Source of the DNA: Actinomyces lilanjuaniae
GTDB lineage: Bacteria; Actinomycetota; Actinomycetes; Actinomycetales; Actinomycetaceae
Reading direction: 5' to 3'
Assembly: GCF_003606385.1 (NCBI RefSeq)
Contig: NZ_CP032514.1
Coordinates: forward strand, 1,798,001-1,862,000
Length of the DNA: 64,000 bases
A program made the translations under genes and the position numbers. This document shows positions 1 to 9,040 of this stretch, piece by piece. Position 1 is the first letter of the stretch. Each line of letters starts with the position of its first letter. The notes under the pieces are model-generated. The model saw nothing but the letters and a program-made list of their open reading frames with translations, was not told the DNA's origin and did no database searches.

Positions 1-787
1 TCACTCCTGGCCCGTCGTTGCCAGGCCCTCGGTGGCTCTGCCCTGGCACATGCGCGGTGGTGCGTGCCTGCGGTGTGCCTGGCGGGCTGCTCTGGGGTTG
101 TCGCACAGCCTGGGAGGCACTCGTGGGGAACGACAGCCGGGCGCGCTCTGCGACGCGCCAGGCGGCGTCTCGCGCACCCTGCGGGGTCGCCTTGCTGACG
201 ATCTGATCGAGCATCTCACGCAGCGGAGCGAAGTCCCGCTGCTCAGACGCGGCTCGGCTGGCCTGGTCATTGGTCGCGCCGTGCACGGTGCGCCAGTCGA
301 GCTGCCACCCGGCGTCGCGGGCGACACGGCTCCAGAACACCCGTTGCGCCCTACCGTTCCCCTCTCGGAACGGGTGCACGTAGTTGAACTGGTCGTAGTG
401 GTACGCCAGGCGGTCGATAAACTGCTCGCGGCTCATGCCGCGCAGCTCGTTGTCGGCCCGCAGCTCCTCCGCGCAATATGCGGCGGCACGACCGATCATC
501 GGCACCGGAAGAAAGAACTGCGCTCCCTCCATATTCTTGCGAATGTCGACAGTGCGCAGCTCTCCCGCCCAGTCGTAGACGTCCTGGAACAGATGGCGGT
601 GGATCGCGCGCAGCTCGTCGAGGTCACCGGTCGGCCTCACTGGGCGATCCATGAGCTGCACCAGGCGGGTGAACACCAGAGCGCCCTCGGCCTTGTCGAG
701 GGCGCTCTGTGTCGTCGCGCCGACCTTGTTGCTCAGCAGACCCGTCTCAGGATCAAGATACGGGTCGACGAGCTCAGCCGAGGCCAT
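1..787 (-). CDS. fic: Fic-domain protein, probable AMP-transferase toxin (3' end beyond the window)
   Basis: The frame from ATG at 787 runs off the window without a stop (262 codons visible). It contains the Fic signature HPFREGNGRAQR at about residues 138-149, whose His is the catalytic base and whose Asp/Glu-Gly-Asn-Gly-Arg loop binds the nucleotide phosphates. An upstream FLPVPMIG segment fits the Fic flap. Fic enzymes transfer AMP (or another nucleotide part) to target-protein hydroxyls; class I members such as VbhT are held inactive by a separate antitoxin. The preceding gene is such an antitoxin and overlaps this start by 14 bases, so the two are translationally coupled. The C-terminal part after about residue 190 is Ala/Pro/Arg-rich and not recognised. 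The target is unknown. Confidence 0.88.
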   Translation of the reverse strand, partial: MASAELVDPYLDPETGLLSNKVGATTQSALDKAEGALVFTRLVQLMDRPVRPTGDLDELRAIHRHLFQDVYDWAGELRTVDIRKNMEGAQFFLPVPMIGRAAAYCAEELRADNELRGMSREQFIDRLAYHYDQFNYVHPFREGNGRAQRVFWSRVARDAGWQLDWRTVHGATNDQASRAASEQRDFAPLREMLDQIVSKATPQGARDAAWRVAERARLSFPTSASQAVRQPQSSPPGTPQARTTAHVPGQSHRGPGNDGPGV

Positions 788-971
788 AACGCGCGCGAGC
801 GCGGGCCACCAGCTCGTCAGAGTCGATGCGCCCGGCGACATACTCGTCGGCGTCCGCACGCGTCGCAGCATCGACGCGCATACCCTCCATCTCGCCGCTG
901 TGGATCGCCTCGGCCACGCGCAGCCCGCGCTCGGCCGCAGTCGTCGCGGTGCCTGCTGTACCAGTGGCCAC
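774..971 (-). CDS. VbhA-family antitoxin of the adjacent Fic protein
   Basis: A 65-residue protein from GTG at 971, with a purine-rich GAGAGGGG about eight bases upstream; a TTG at 998 would add nine residues but has no ribosome site. It contains S-GEM-EG, matching the (S/T)xxxE(G/N) inhibitory motif with which class I Fic antitoxins block ATP in the Fic active site. It then has the TRxDADEYVAGRIDSDELVARARARYGL stretch typical of VbhA-like antitoxins (motif given in abbreviated reading; key residues D, Y, G, R). Its stop lies inside the fic start region, the usual antitoxin-toxin order. The role is inferred from motif and position. Confidence 0.82.
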   Translation of the reverse strand: MATGTAGTATTAAERGLRVAEAIHSGEMEGMRVDAATRADADEYVAGRIDSDELVARARARYGLG

Positions 972-1182
972 GACGGTACCCCTCTCGCTCGACAACAATC
1001 GACTCTAGCCGATTTCCCGAAAACGATCTAGGGGCAGTCTTGGGTCGCGAGGGTTTGGGTCCGGCTTGCCAACTTCCGTCTCCCCTCGGCCACCGTCGGC
1101 CCGTAAACGGTCGTGGGGAGAGGCTGCAATCTTGCTGCCGCGCCCCCTCCTCCCACGTCTGCCCCACACGTTTTGGGAGTCC

Positions 1183-1869
1183 TCACCGACTGGGTCCATG
1201 TTGCGGCACCCGCCGCTGGCCGACACGCGCCCCACGCGCCCTCGGCACCCGACGGGAAGTCCTCGCTCTGACCGCCTCGGTGGCAGGCCTGGCCTGACTG
1301 ACGTCAGCACGCATCCTCGTGGCCACGACCTCCCGGTCGATACCCCTGGCCTCCAGGTCACGTGCCGTACTGGCACGGCGCTCGGCACTGTCATAGAGGG
1401 TACGCCCGTCCTCACGAGCCCTGTCGGCTGCCACCTCACGCTGCTCGGCCTCGGCCACCGCTCGGGCACGCTCCCCAGGGTCCGGCTCGTGCTCAGCCGC
1501 CACGGCTGTCTCCCCAGCCCGCTGGTCCTCCCGGTCCGCCTGAGCCAGGAGCCGCTGCGCCTCCGCACGGTCCCAGGCCGACCTGACTCCTTCCGCCCCA
1601 GCATCGGCGTACTCGTACCTGGCGCGGTCCTGCATGAGGCGGGCGCCCAGGCTCCCCGCCTCCCGGGCAGCACCGGCATTGTCAGCCTCAACACCGTAAC
1701 CGTAGCGGGACCGCAACTCTCCCGGCTCCTGCCCACTGCGCGCACCTGCCCGGCGCAACGCCTCCTCCCGCTCTCGGGCGAGGCGCTCCCCTACCTGGAC
1801 GGCGGCGCTCACGAGCATCCTCAGCTGGCCCTCCAGAGCCTCCTCAATACCGTCACTCTCTTCAGCCAT
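1183..1869 (-). CDS. Ala/Glu/Arg-rich coiled-coil protein, mobilization-associated type
   Basis: A 228-residue, highly charged protein from ATG at 1869, preceded by a strong AGAAGGAGG. Long heptad-like runs of Ala, Glu and Arg predict an extended coiled coil. Segments such as HEPDPGERARA and ATRMRADVSQA resemble small proteins I remember from actinobacterial plasmids and integrative elements, where they lie between mobilization genes and Fic modules. No catalytic motif is visible. The final 30 residues are Arg-rich and look degenerate, so the native C-terminus may be altered. The setting between two VbhA-like genes supports a mobile-element origin. Function unknown. Confidence 0.5.
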   Translation of the reverse strand: MAEESDGIEEALEGQLRMLVSAAVQVGERLAREREEALRRAGARSGQEPGELRSRYGYGVEADNAGAAREAGSLGARLMQDRARYEYADAGAEGVRSAWDRAEAQRLLAQADREDQRAGETAVAAEHEPDPGERARAVAEAEQREVAADRAREDGRTLYDSAERRASTARDLEARGIDREVVATRMRADVSQARPATEAVRARTSRRVPRARGARVGQRRVPQHGPSR

Positions 1870-1960
1870 ACCGGCCTCCTTCTCTCTCCTGCCCTTCTAC
1901 CCGGGCTGACGGACGGTCATACGTCTCCGGCTAGAAAATTATGACTCCCAGGTGTCGAAT

Positions 1961-2220
1961 TCAGCCACAAGGCACCAGATGGAGGTCCATGTCAGTCTGA
2001 GCTGTACGACTACGCTCAGCAGCCCGACGCACACGACACATATCCTCCTCGCGATCAATCGCACCGCGAGCCAGACCGGTTAAGTACTCCACGTCCTCAC
2101 GGTTGTGCCCCAGCCCTCGTGCCAGTCGGCCGCAAGTGACTGCACCACGGCACGGCGCTGGGTCGCGTCGAGCTGCTCGAACAGCTCAGGCCAGCGCTCC
2201 TCAACATCGAGTCTCTCCAT
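1961..2220 (-). CDS. Second VbhA-like small protein, one apparent frameshift
   Basis: Reading from ATG at 2220 gives MERLDVEERWPELFEQLD and then a segment ending in DWHEGWG. The frame breaks at a GGGG run near 2110. Restoring one G continues into HNREDVEYLTGLARGAID and a stop at 1961, giving 86 residues. The NREDVExL...G.I pattern is that of VbhA-like antitoxins. The inhibitory motif is imperfect: the residue four before the Glu of HEG is Ala instead of Ser/Thr. No Fic gene of its own is present nearby, so it is either an orphan antitoxin or a partner of a lost toxin. Confidence 0.6.
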
Positions 2221-2348
2221 AACGATCCTCTCGCAATAGGCGGTACGTCTGCTCTGTCCAAGTCATCCTGCTGGCCGAGAGCAACCCAGGATCCCGCCCG
2301 CACGCCAGACCGGCCGCCCCGTCAACTCAGTGGCCCTAGGTCCTCGGC

Positions 2349-5300
2349 TCACAGCAGCCCGGCGGCCAGGTCGAGGGGCGTGCCGAAGCGGTGCGCAGTG
2401 ACCGATACCGACTGCTCGCGCAGGAAGGGCAGCAGCTCGGTGTGAGGGCAAGCGGTCACATCCCCGGTGTACAGCGCGACGTCCGGGCTGCCGCCGGTGG
2501 CGTGGCAGCCCTCCTGCCAGCGCTCCTGGGCGGGCTGCTCCCGCGGTCCCAGCAGCCGCACGCGCACCCCCAGCGCCCCGGAGCCGGCAAGGTCGCCCAA
2601 CCGCCGGGTCCATGCCCGGGAGTCCTCCTGGACCACCGTGGCACCACGGTCCCGCAGCACCGTCGCCAGCGTCTCGGGCAGCGCCTCGGCCACCGACAGG
2701 CTCAGCCCGGCACCAGCCAGGCAGCCCGCCGCCATGACTCGCACCAGGTCCGCCAGCGCCGTGCCTGCCTCAGCCCGCACAAGGACCTCTGCGGGACGGT
2801 AGCGCAGCACGTTACGCTCACAAGCCAGGCCGGTGACGTCCACAGCCTGCCCGTAGGCGCTGCGCCACGCCTGGGCGTCGCGGGCCAGAGCCGTGCGCAG
2901 GAGCAGCAGGTCCTGGTCGGCGAGCTCGGAGCGCACGCTGCGGTACAGGTCGTCCAGGCCGCCCAGGGGCTCAGCCTCACCGCCCTCGCCGAGGACGTCC
3001 GCCTGCTGAGGGGTGTCCTCCACGGCACCGTCTGAGCGCACGACCTCCCCCAGGCCCAGCAGGTAGCTGGGACCACCCGCCTTCGTGGTGGAGCCGATGG
3101 CCGAGCGCTTCCACCCGCCAAAGGGCTGGCGCCTCACGATGGCGCCGGTGATCCCCCGGTTGACGTAGAGGTTGCCCGCCTGGACCGTCTCCAGCCACTG
3201 GGCCAGCTCCTCGGAGTCCAGGGTCTGCAGGCCCGAGGTGAGGCCGTAGTCAACCGCGTTGACCACCTCGACGGCCTCCTCCAGGGTGTCCACCCGCATG
3301 ACGCCGAGCACCGGGGCGAAGTACTCCGTGAGGTGGAACTCGCTTCCGGGCCTCACCCCGGCGCGGATGCCCGGGCGCCACAGACCGGAGCCCAGGTGCC
3401 TGGGCCGCAGCACCCAGTGCTCCCCCTCTCCCAGAGCCGTCAGTCCCCGCACGGCCTTGGCGTCGTCAGGCACCACCACCGGCCCCACCTGGGAGTCCAG
3501 GTGGTCGGGTGCAGCCACCACCAGGGAGGCGGTGGCGTCCACCAGCTGGCGGGCGATCCTCTCCGAGCGCCCGGCTGAGCCGACCAGGACCAGCAGGGAG
3601 GCGGCCGAGCACTTCTGGCCCGCGTGGGCGAAGGCCGAGGCGACGGTGTCTCGCACAGCCAGGTCCGGGTCGGCCGAGGGCGTGACGATGATGGCGTTCT
3701 TGCCGCTGGTCTCCCCCAGCAGGCGCATGTCCGGCCTCCAGGAGCGGAACATGCGAGCGGTGTCGTAGGAGCCGGTGAGGATGACCCGGTCCACGCCGTC
3801 GTGGGTGACCAGGTGCCGGGAGACCTCACCGTCCTCCACCGGAGCCAGCATGAGGACGTCGGTGGGGACCCCGGCGTCGTGGAAGGCGCTGACCAGCTCC
3901 GCGGCACAGCGCCTGGCCGGAGGGGCCGGCTTGAGGACGACGGTGCTGCCCGTGGCCAGGGCCGCAGCCACGCCACCGGTGGGGATGGCCAGGGGGAAGT
4001 TCCACGGAGAGGCGACCACAGTCACTCTGCTGGGGACAAAGCTGCCTCCACCCAGGTAGCCGGGATCCTCCAGCGCCAGGGCGTTGCGGGCGTAAAGGTT
4101 GCAGAAGTCGATCGCCTCGCTGACCTCGGGGTCGGACTGGTCGATCGTCTTGCCGGTCTCGCTGGCGGCGACCTCGATCAGAGCGCCCCGCCGCTGCTCA
4201 AGAAGCTGTCCGGCCCGTCGGATGATCTCCGAGCGGATGCTGGCCCCCAGTTCCGCCCAGCCGGGTGCGGCCGCCTGGAGGACCTCCACGACAGCATCCA
4301 CGTCCTCCTTGATGGCGAACCGGGCGGCGCCGGCCGTCACGGCCTCGACTCCCAGCCGGGAGGTGGGCACAGCCTGGGCGATCTGACGAGCCCACTGCCG
4401 GTTGCCGCCCAGGGAGGGGTCAGAGTCTGGGGTGGAGACAAAGGCCTCCTCCTGCACCGGGGCCGGTGCCGGGGCACCAGTGGGCCGCCCCTCCAGGCGG
4501 TCCTGGGTCCGCCGGGGCCCGGGCACGGGCGCCTGAGGGTCGAGGTCGGCTAGGGACGCCAGGAAGCGGTCACGCTCCCGGGTGAAGACACGGTTGTCAG
4601 AGGCGATGTCGAACACCCCGGACATAAAGTTCTGCGGTGCGGCGTTTTCCTCCAGGCGACGCACCAGGTAGGCGATGGCGACGTCGAACTCCCGGGGAGC
4701 GACCACTGGCACGTACAGCAGCAGGTGACCCACGTCGCGCCGTACGACCTCCGCCAGGGTGGTGGCCATCCCCGACAGCATCTCGAACTCGACGGCGTCA
4801 GTGCCCTCCAGCCCACGGGCCGCCCGCAGCTCGTAGGCCATGGCGATGTCAAAGATGTTCTGTCCCGCCACGCCCAGGCGCACGGCCCGGGTGCGCTGCG
4901 GCGTCATGGCCCAGTGGAGGACACGCTTGTAGCAGGTGTCGGTCTCCTGCTTGGTGGGCCATGTGGTCATCTCCCACCCGTGGATACCGGCGTCCACAGC
5001 CTCCATGGCGAGGTTGGCCCCCTTAACCACTCGCACCTTGACCGGGGCGCCTCCCCGGGCCACCCGCGCCGAAGCCCAGTCCTGGAGCCGCTGCATGGCC
5101 CCCAGGGAGTCAGGCAGGTAGGCCTGCAGAACGACCCCGGCCTCGTAGCCACGCAGCTCCTCCTGGTCCAGAAGGGCGGTGAACACGGCCAGGGTCAGGT
5201 CCAGGTCCTTGTAGTCCTCCATGTCCAGGTTAAGGAAGGTGCCATGGTCACGCGCCAGCCGGTACAGAGGGGTCAGCACCTCCACCCCGTGGGCGACTAC

Positions 5301-6008
5301 CTCGTCAAAGCCCCAGGGGTTGTGCGGACCGGTCACGGCAGACACCTTCACCGAGACGTAGTCCACGTCCGGCCTGGTGACTAGTCTGGAGACCTCCGCC
5401 AGGCGCCGGGCAGCCTCCTGGTCACCCAGGACCGCCTCACCCAGGAGGTTGATGTTGAGCCGGTTGCCGTCCCGGCGCAGACGCCGCAGCGCTGGTCCCA
5501 GGCTGTGGTCGGTTGCATCGACGACCAGGTCGCCCACGATCTGGCGGAAGGTGCGCCGAGCAGCGGCAGCCACCACGGCCGGCGCGAGCCGTGAGGTCGC
5601 CCCGCCCAGACTGGTGGCTGCGGCCAGGGCGGGCGGGAGAAAATCCGTGCGCCCTGCGGCCAGGCGGCGCAGGGCACGCCCCGCCACCTCCAGGTCAGCC
5701 GGGCGCACGACGTCGTCGACAAAGCGGGTGGTGAAGGCCAGCCCGTCGGGGTCAGCCAGGATCCGGGAGAGCAGGGCCGCCGCCCGGGGCACGGGAAGCC
5801 GGGCCGAGGCCTCCACCCAGCCCCGCGCACGCTCCACGGCACGCAGCCCCAGCTCCCACGTCTCCTGCGGGCAGGGACTGTCCGGGGGCCTCGTCGGGAC
5901 CGGGTCGGTCAAGGAGGTTGACAAGGAGGTCGAGGAGCCTGGAAGAACAGGGCAGGGCGAGGAGGCATCTGCGGTGCCCAGGGGCTCGGAGGGGGTGGAC
6001 GTCATCAT
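2349..6008 (-). CDS. putA: Bifunctional proline dehydrogenase / glutamate-semialdehyde dehydrogenase PutA
   Basis: A 1219-residue protein that oxidises proline to glutamate in two steps. The N-terminal half is an FAD-dependent proline dehydrogenase barrel with LNLDMEDYKDLDLTL, VVLQAYLPDS and RVVKGANLAME. The C-terminal half is an NAD-dependent aldehyde dehydrogenase with LKPAPPA, GETSGKNA near residue 763, catalytic Cys800 in GQKCSAAS, and PFGGWKRS. About 200 further C-terminal residues resemble the extra domain of long PutA proteins. There is no N-terminal DNA-binding domain, so it should not act as its own repressor. CAGGAG precedes the start. It stands alone, with the mobile-element remnant downstream. 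Confidence 0.95.
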   Translation of the reverse strand: MMTSTPSEPLGTADASSPCPVLPGSSTSLSTSLTDPVPTRPPDSPCPQETWELGLRAVERARGWVEASARLPVPRAAALLSRILADPDGLAFTTRFVDDVVRPADLEVAGRALRRLAAGRTDFLPPALAAATSLGGATSRLAPAVVAAAARRTFRQIVGDLVVDATDHSLGPALRRLRRDGNRLNINLLGEAVLGDQEAARRLAEVSRLVTRPDVDYVSVKVSAVTGPHNPWGFDEVVAHGVEVLTPLYRLARDHGTFLNLDMEDYKDLDLTLAVFTALLDQEELRGYEAGVVLQAYLPDSLGAMQRLQDWASARVARGGAPVKVRVVKGANLAMEAVDAGIHGWEMTTWPTKQETDTCYKRVLHWAMTPQRTRAVRLGVAGQNIFDIAMAYELRAARGLEGTDAVEFEMLSGMATTLAEVVRRDVGHLLLYVPVVAPREFDVAIAYLVRRLEENAAPQNFMSGVFDIASDNRVFTRERDRFLASLADLDPQAPVPGPRRTQDRLEGRPTGAPAPAPVQEEAFVSTPDSDPSLGGNRQWARQIAQAVPTSRLGVEAVTAGAARFAIKEDVDAVVEVLQAAAPGWAELGASIRSEIIRRAGQLLEQRRGALIEVAASETGKTIDQSDPEVSEAIDFCNLYARNALALEDPGYLGGGSFVPSRVTVVASPWNFPLAIPTGGVAAALATGSTVVLKPAPPARRCAAELVSAFHDAGVPTDVLMLAPVEDGEVSRHLVTHDGVDRVILTGSYDTARMFRSWRPDMRLLGETSGKNAIIVTPSADPDLAVRDTVASAFAHAGQKCSAASLLVLVGSAGRSERIARQLVDATASLVVAAPDHLDSQVGPVVVPDDAKAVRGLTALGEGEHWVLRPRHLGSGLWRPGIRAGVRPGSEFHLTEYFAPVLGVMRVDTLEEAVEVVNAVDYGLTSGLQTLDSEELAQWLETVQAGNLYVNRGITGAIVRRQPFGGWKRSAIGSTTKAGGPSYLLGLGEVVRSDGAVEDTPQQADVLGEGGEAEPLGGLDDLYRSVRSELADQDLLLLRTALARDAQAWRSAYGQAVDVTGLACERNVLRYRPAEVLVRAEAGTALADLVRVMAAGCLAGAGLSLSVAEALPETLATVLRDRGATVVQEDSRAWTRRLGDLAGSGALGVRVRLLGPREQPAQERWQEGCHATGGSPDVALYTGDVTACPHTELLPFLREQSVSVTAHRFGTPLDLAAGLL

Positions 6009-6104
6009 CCTGGTGGTCTCCTGTTCCAGTACGCACTGGTCTGGTGGCCGGTAGCGGGCAGAGTGCCCACCTCCCAGTGTGCGCTATCAGGAGCCTGCGC
6101 GCAG

Positions 6105-7925
6105 TCACAGCAGCAGAGGAAACAGTCCCCAGTAGGCCAGGAACATCAGCTGGACAAGGGTGCCCCCCAGGGCGGTGAGCAAAACGGCCCCCGCCGGACG
6201 GGTCAACCAGCGTCCTCCCCCGTCCCGGCGGACGTGCCCACGCATGAGCCAGGCCCTGCCGACCAGCTTGACCAGGAGCACCACCGTCATCAGCGCCGCC
6301 CCCTGCGCCACTACCCACCCCCCGTAGGAGATCCACAGGTTGGAGGTGCGGTTCAGGGCGAGCCGGGCCACGGTCAGGACGTAGGCCAGGTACAGCACCC
6401 AGGAGGCCGTCACGGACAGGCCCAACGACACCGCCCACCGCCCGAGAGGTGCCGGCAGGTCCAGGCCGTGCCCGCCTCTCAGCCTCGGGAGCTGGCCAGC
6501 CCCCCACAGCACGGCAGACAGGCCGAGCAGCCCCAGGCCCAGGAGGGCAGTCACCAGCATGAGGTCCCCGCTGGCGTACCACCGAGTCCGCTCCGGCACC
6601 TGCGCCCAGTAGACCTGCGTGGACGCCGCCCCGGCCACACGGGGCTCAGCACCGCCGGTCTCCGGCAGTCCCGTCACCCATCGGGCCAGGTCCCGCGTCA
6701 CCCCAGGCACCAGAGGTCCCTCGGTACTGGTACCCAGCTTGAGGCCGTGGTTGGCCCCGGCGTAGTAGCGCACCGTGAGCTGGTCGTTGCCCGCCTCCTG
6801 CATCGACTCCCAGACCGTCTTGGGCCCCTGGAGCACAGGCATGGAGGAGTCCTCCGTACCGTAGAGCATGAGGACCGGCACCCTCAGATGCCGCTCGTAG
6901 GCGGAGACGTCGAAGTCGGCATACTTGAACCATCCGCCGGGCAGCTCCTGGGAACCCAGGATCCGGGGGATGATGTCCAGCAGGGGGTCGGGGACCCCCA
7001 CCTCGCGCAGGTAGGAGTCCATGGCGAAGGCAGCCTGCTGGCGTATGGGAACCACCGGCGCCGAGGCCAGCACCAGGAAAGCGATACGGGAGTCCTGGGC
7101 AGCCAGCACCACGCCGGGGTAGCCGCCCTCCGACTCGGCGTACAGCCCCACCCTCAGCTCGTCCACCTCCTCCAGGGAGCGCAGGAACTCCACGGAGCCG
7201 GCGTAGTCCGCCGCCATGGACACGTAGTCACGCTCGGTAAGGGTGTAGTCCTTCATCGGCTTGTCCGGCACTATGGTGGTTGCCCCGGCCGAGGCCAGCG
7301 CCTCGGCCTGCTCGGCAAAGCCCTCGATCGTCTGGGTCCCGGCGCCGTGGAGGAAGACGACGCCCGCAGTGGGGGTGGGTGCCCCCACCGGCTGGCGCAG
7401 GAGCGCGGGCACCTCCTGGCCGTCGGCCTGGGGCACGCTCACCTGGATGGTCCTGACCTCGTAGGTGCCTACCGGGACGGTCTCGACCTGGCCGCCGATG
7501 CTGGTGTCACGGGTGGTCGGGGCCAACGGCGCGGTGAAGACCGCGGGCGACCAGCGCGGACCCGCCAGGGTCCCCACGAGGCTGAGCCCCAGCACTAGGA
7601 CGATGCTGCCCCCCATGACGCGGTGGTCGTAGGAGACCGCCAGGACCAGCGCCCCCAGCGCAAGGGTGAGGACGATCTGCCAGATCTCGGTCAGTCCCGC
7701 CCCGAGGAGCAGCAGGAGAAGGACCAGGGCGAGGACCCCCAGGAGCAGCCTAGCCAGGCGACGGCGTCCGGCACGGCACACCTCGACAACCAGCCCGACG
7801 GCCCTGCGGGGAAAGGCGCGCGCCCAGGCCCACCCGGAGGTGATCTCGGCCTGGGATGGTCTCAGGGGCTCTGGCCGGGAGCGGGTCCGACGCGGCAGGA
7901 GGCGGGCATGACGGTGAGGGTGCAT
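6105..7925 (-). CDS. Membrane-embedded alpha/beta hydrolase
   Basis: A 606-residue protein. Basic N-terminus, two or three membrane helices at about 55-120, an extracytoplasmic or cytoplasmic alpha/beta-hydrolase domain at about 140-440, and four C-terminal membrane helices. The hydrolase has an oxyanion HGAG, the nucleophile elbow AESEG (Ser flanked by Ala and Gly), an acid in GTEDSSMPV and a His in ANHGLK, so the triad looks complete. It is closest in style to dienelactone-hydrolase/prolyl-oligopeptidase-like enzymes. Substrate unknown. It lies 17 bases after era and may share its transcript. Confidence 0.75.
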   Translation of the reverse strand: MHPHRHARLLPRRTRSRPEPLRPSQAEITSGWAWARAFPRRAVGLVVEVCRAGRRRLARLLLGVLALVLLLLLLGAGLTEIWQIVLTLALGALVLAVSYDHRVMGGSIVLVLGLSLVGTLAGPRWSPAVFTAPLAPTTRDTSIGGQVETVPVGTYEVRTIQVSVPQADGQEVPALLRQPVGAPTPTAGVVFLHGAGTQTIEGFAEQAEALASAGATTIVPDKPMKDYTLTERDYVSMAADYAGSVEFLRSLEEVDELRVGLYAESEGGYPGVVLAAQDSRIAFLVLASAPVVPIRQQAAFAMDSYLREVGVPDPLLDIIPRILGSQELPGGWFKYADFDVSAYERHLRVPVLMLYGTEDSSMPVLQGPKTVWESMQEAGNDQLTVRYYAGANHGLKLGTSTEGPLVPGVTRDLARWVTGLPETGGAEPRVAGAASTQVYWAQVPERTRWYASGDLMLVTALLGLGLLGLSAVLWGAGQLPRLRGGHGLDLPAPLGRWAVSLGLSVTASWVLYLAYVLTVARLALNRTSNLWISYGGWVVAQGAALMTVVLLVKLVGRAWLMRGHVRRDGGGRWLTRPAGAVLLTALGGTLVQLMFLAYWGLFPLLL

Positions 7926-7942
7926 AGCAGGACAGGTCCTGC

Positions 7943-9040
7943 TCAGAACCCGAGCCGGGCCAGGGCCTTCGGGTCGGACTGCCAGTCCCTGGCGGTACGC
8001 ACGTGCAGGTCAAGGTAGACCTTGCGTCCCAGCAGCTCCTCAATGCCCTTGCGTGCCTTGACCCCGACCTCCTTCAACCGGGCGCCGTTGCGCCCGATGA
8101 CGATCCCCTTCTGGGAGTCGCGCTCCACCACCAGGCTCACCCGCACCTGGAGGCGGCGACCTGCTCCCTTGAGGTACCCCGGGTCGCGGTCCTCCTGACG
8201 CGCCCGCTCAGGGTCGATGACCTCGTCGACGACGACGGCCAGGGAGTGCGGCAGCTCCTCGCGCACCCCCTCCAGCGCGGCCTCACGGACCAGCTCGGCG
8301 ATCATGGTGGTCTCGGACTCGTCAGTGACCTCGCTGGAGGGGTAGAGGGGCGGGCTGGCAGGCAGGTAGGAGACCAGGACCTCCTCCAGGACGTCAACCT
8401 GCTCCCCGCGCCTGGCCGAGACCGGGACGATCTCGGCCCAGTCCCCCAGGGAGTCCACAGCCAGGAGCCGGGCAGCCAGGTCCTGGCGCGAGACGGTGTC
8501 CGCCTTGGTAACCGCTGCCACCACGGGAGTGCGCAGCCCGGCCAGCTCCCGGGCGATGAGGCGGTCGCCCGGGCCGGTCCTCTCGTTGGCAGGCAGGCAG
8601 AAGACCACGACGTCCACCTCGGCCAGGGTGGTGCGTACCAGGTCGTTGAGGCGCCGACCCAGCAGCGTCCTGGGCCGGTGGAAGCCAGGGGTGTCCACCA
8701 GCACCAGCTGGGCGTCGGCACGGTGAACCACGGCTCTCACGTTGTGCCGGGTCGTCTGCGGCTTCCCGGAGGTAATGGCGACCTTAGTGCCGACCATCGC
8801 GTTGGTCAGGGTGGACTTGCCCGCGTTGGGACGCCCTACCACGCAGGCGAACCCGGCGCGGAAGCCCTCGGGGACCTGCGGCACTGCGACCTCGACACGC
8901 GCACCGTCCGCCCCGGCCCGCCCCGGGCCGGAGTCGTCCAGGGCAGGAAGCAGGACAGGAAAGCCGTCGCCGTCACGCACAGGCACAGCCTGGCCCTCAC
9001 GCGAGCTGCTGGAGCCGCTGAAGTCAGGGGACTGGGGCAT
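7943..9040 (-). CDS. era: GTPase Era, 30S ribosome assembly factor
   Basis: A 365-residue GTPase that binds 16S rRNA and helps mature the 30S subunit. P-loop GRPNAGKST at about 68-76, G3 DTPGFHRP, G4 TKAD, and a C-terminal KH RNA-binding domain with GRNGARLKEVGVKARKGIE. The N-terminal 60 residues are Pro/Ser/Gly-rich and longer than usual, so the true start may lie further in, although the 17-base overlap with the CNNM gene upstream supports coupling. The order phoH-ybeY-CNNM-era is standard for the phylum. Confidence 0.95.
   Translation of the reverse strand: MPQSPDFSGSSSSREGQAVPVRDGDGFPVLLPALDDSGPGRAGADGARVEVAVPQVPEGFRAGFACVVGRPNAGKSTLTNAMVGTKVAITSGKPQTTRHNVRAVVHRADAQLVLVDTPGFHRPRTLLGRRLNDLVRTTLAEVDVVVFCLPANERTGPGDRLIARELAGLRTPVVAAVTKADTVSRQDLAARLLAVDSLGDWAEIVPVSARRGEQVDVLEEVLVSYLPASPPLYPSSEVTDESETTMIAELVREAALEGVREELPHSLAVVVDEVIDPERARQEDRDPGYLKGAGRRLQVRVSLVVERDSQKGIVIGRNGARLKEVGVKARKGIEELLGRKVYLDLHVRTARDWQSDPKALARLGF

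Noticed and set aside
32..1297. Long plus-strand open frame of 421 codons at the left end
   Set aside because: Antisense to fic, its antitoxin and the coiled-coil gene, whose motifs are clear on the minus strand; the plus frame is Arg/Pro-rich with no domain.
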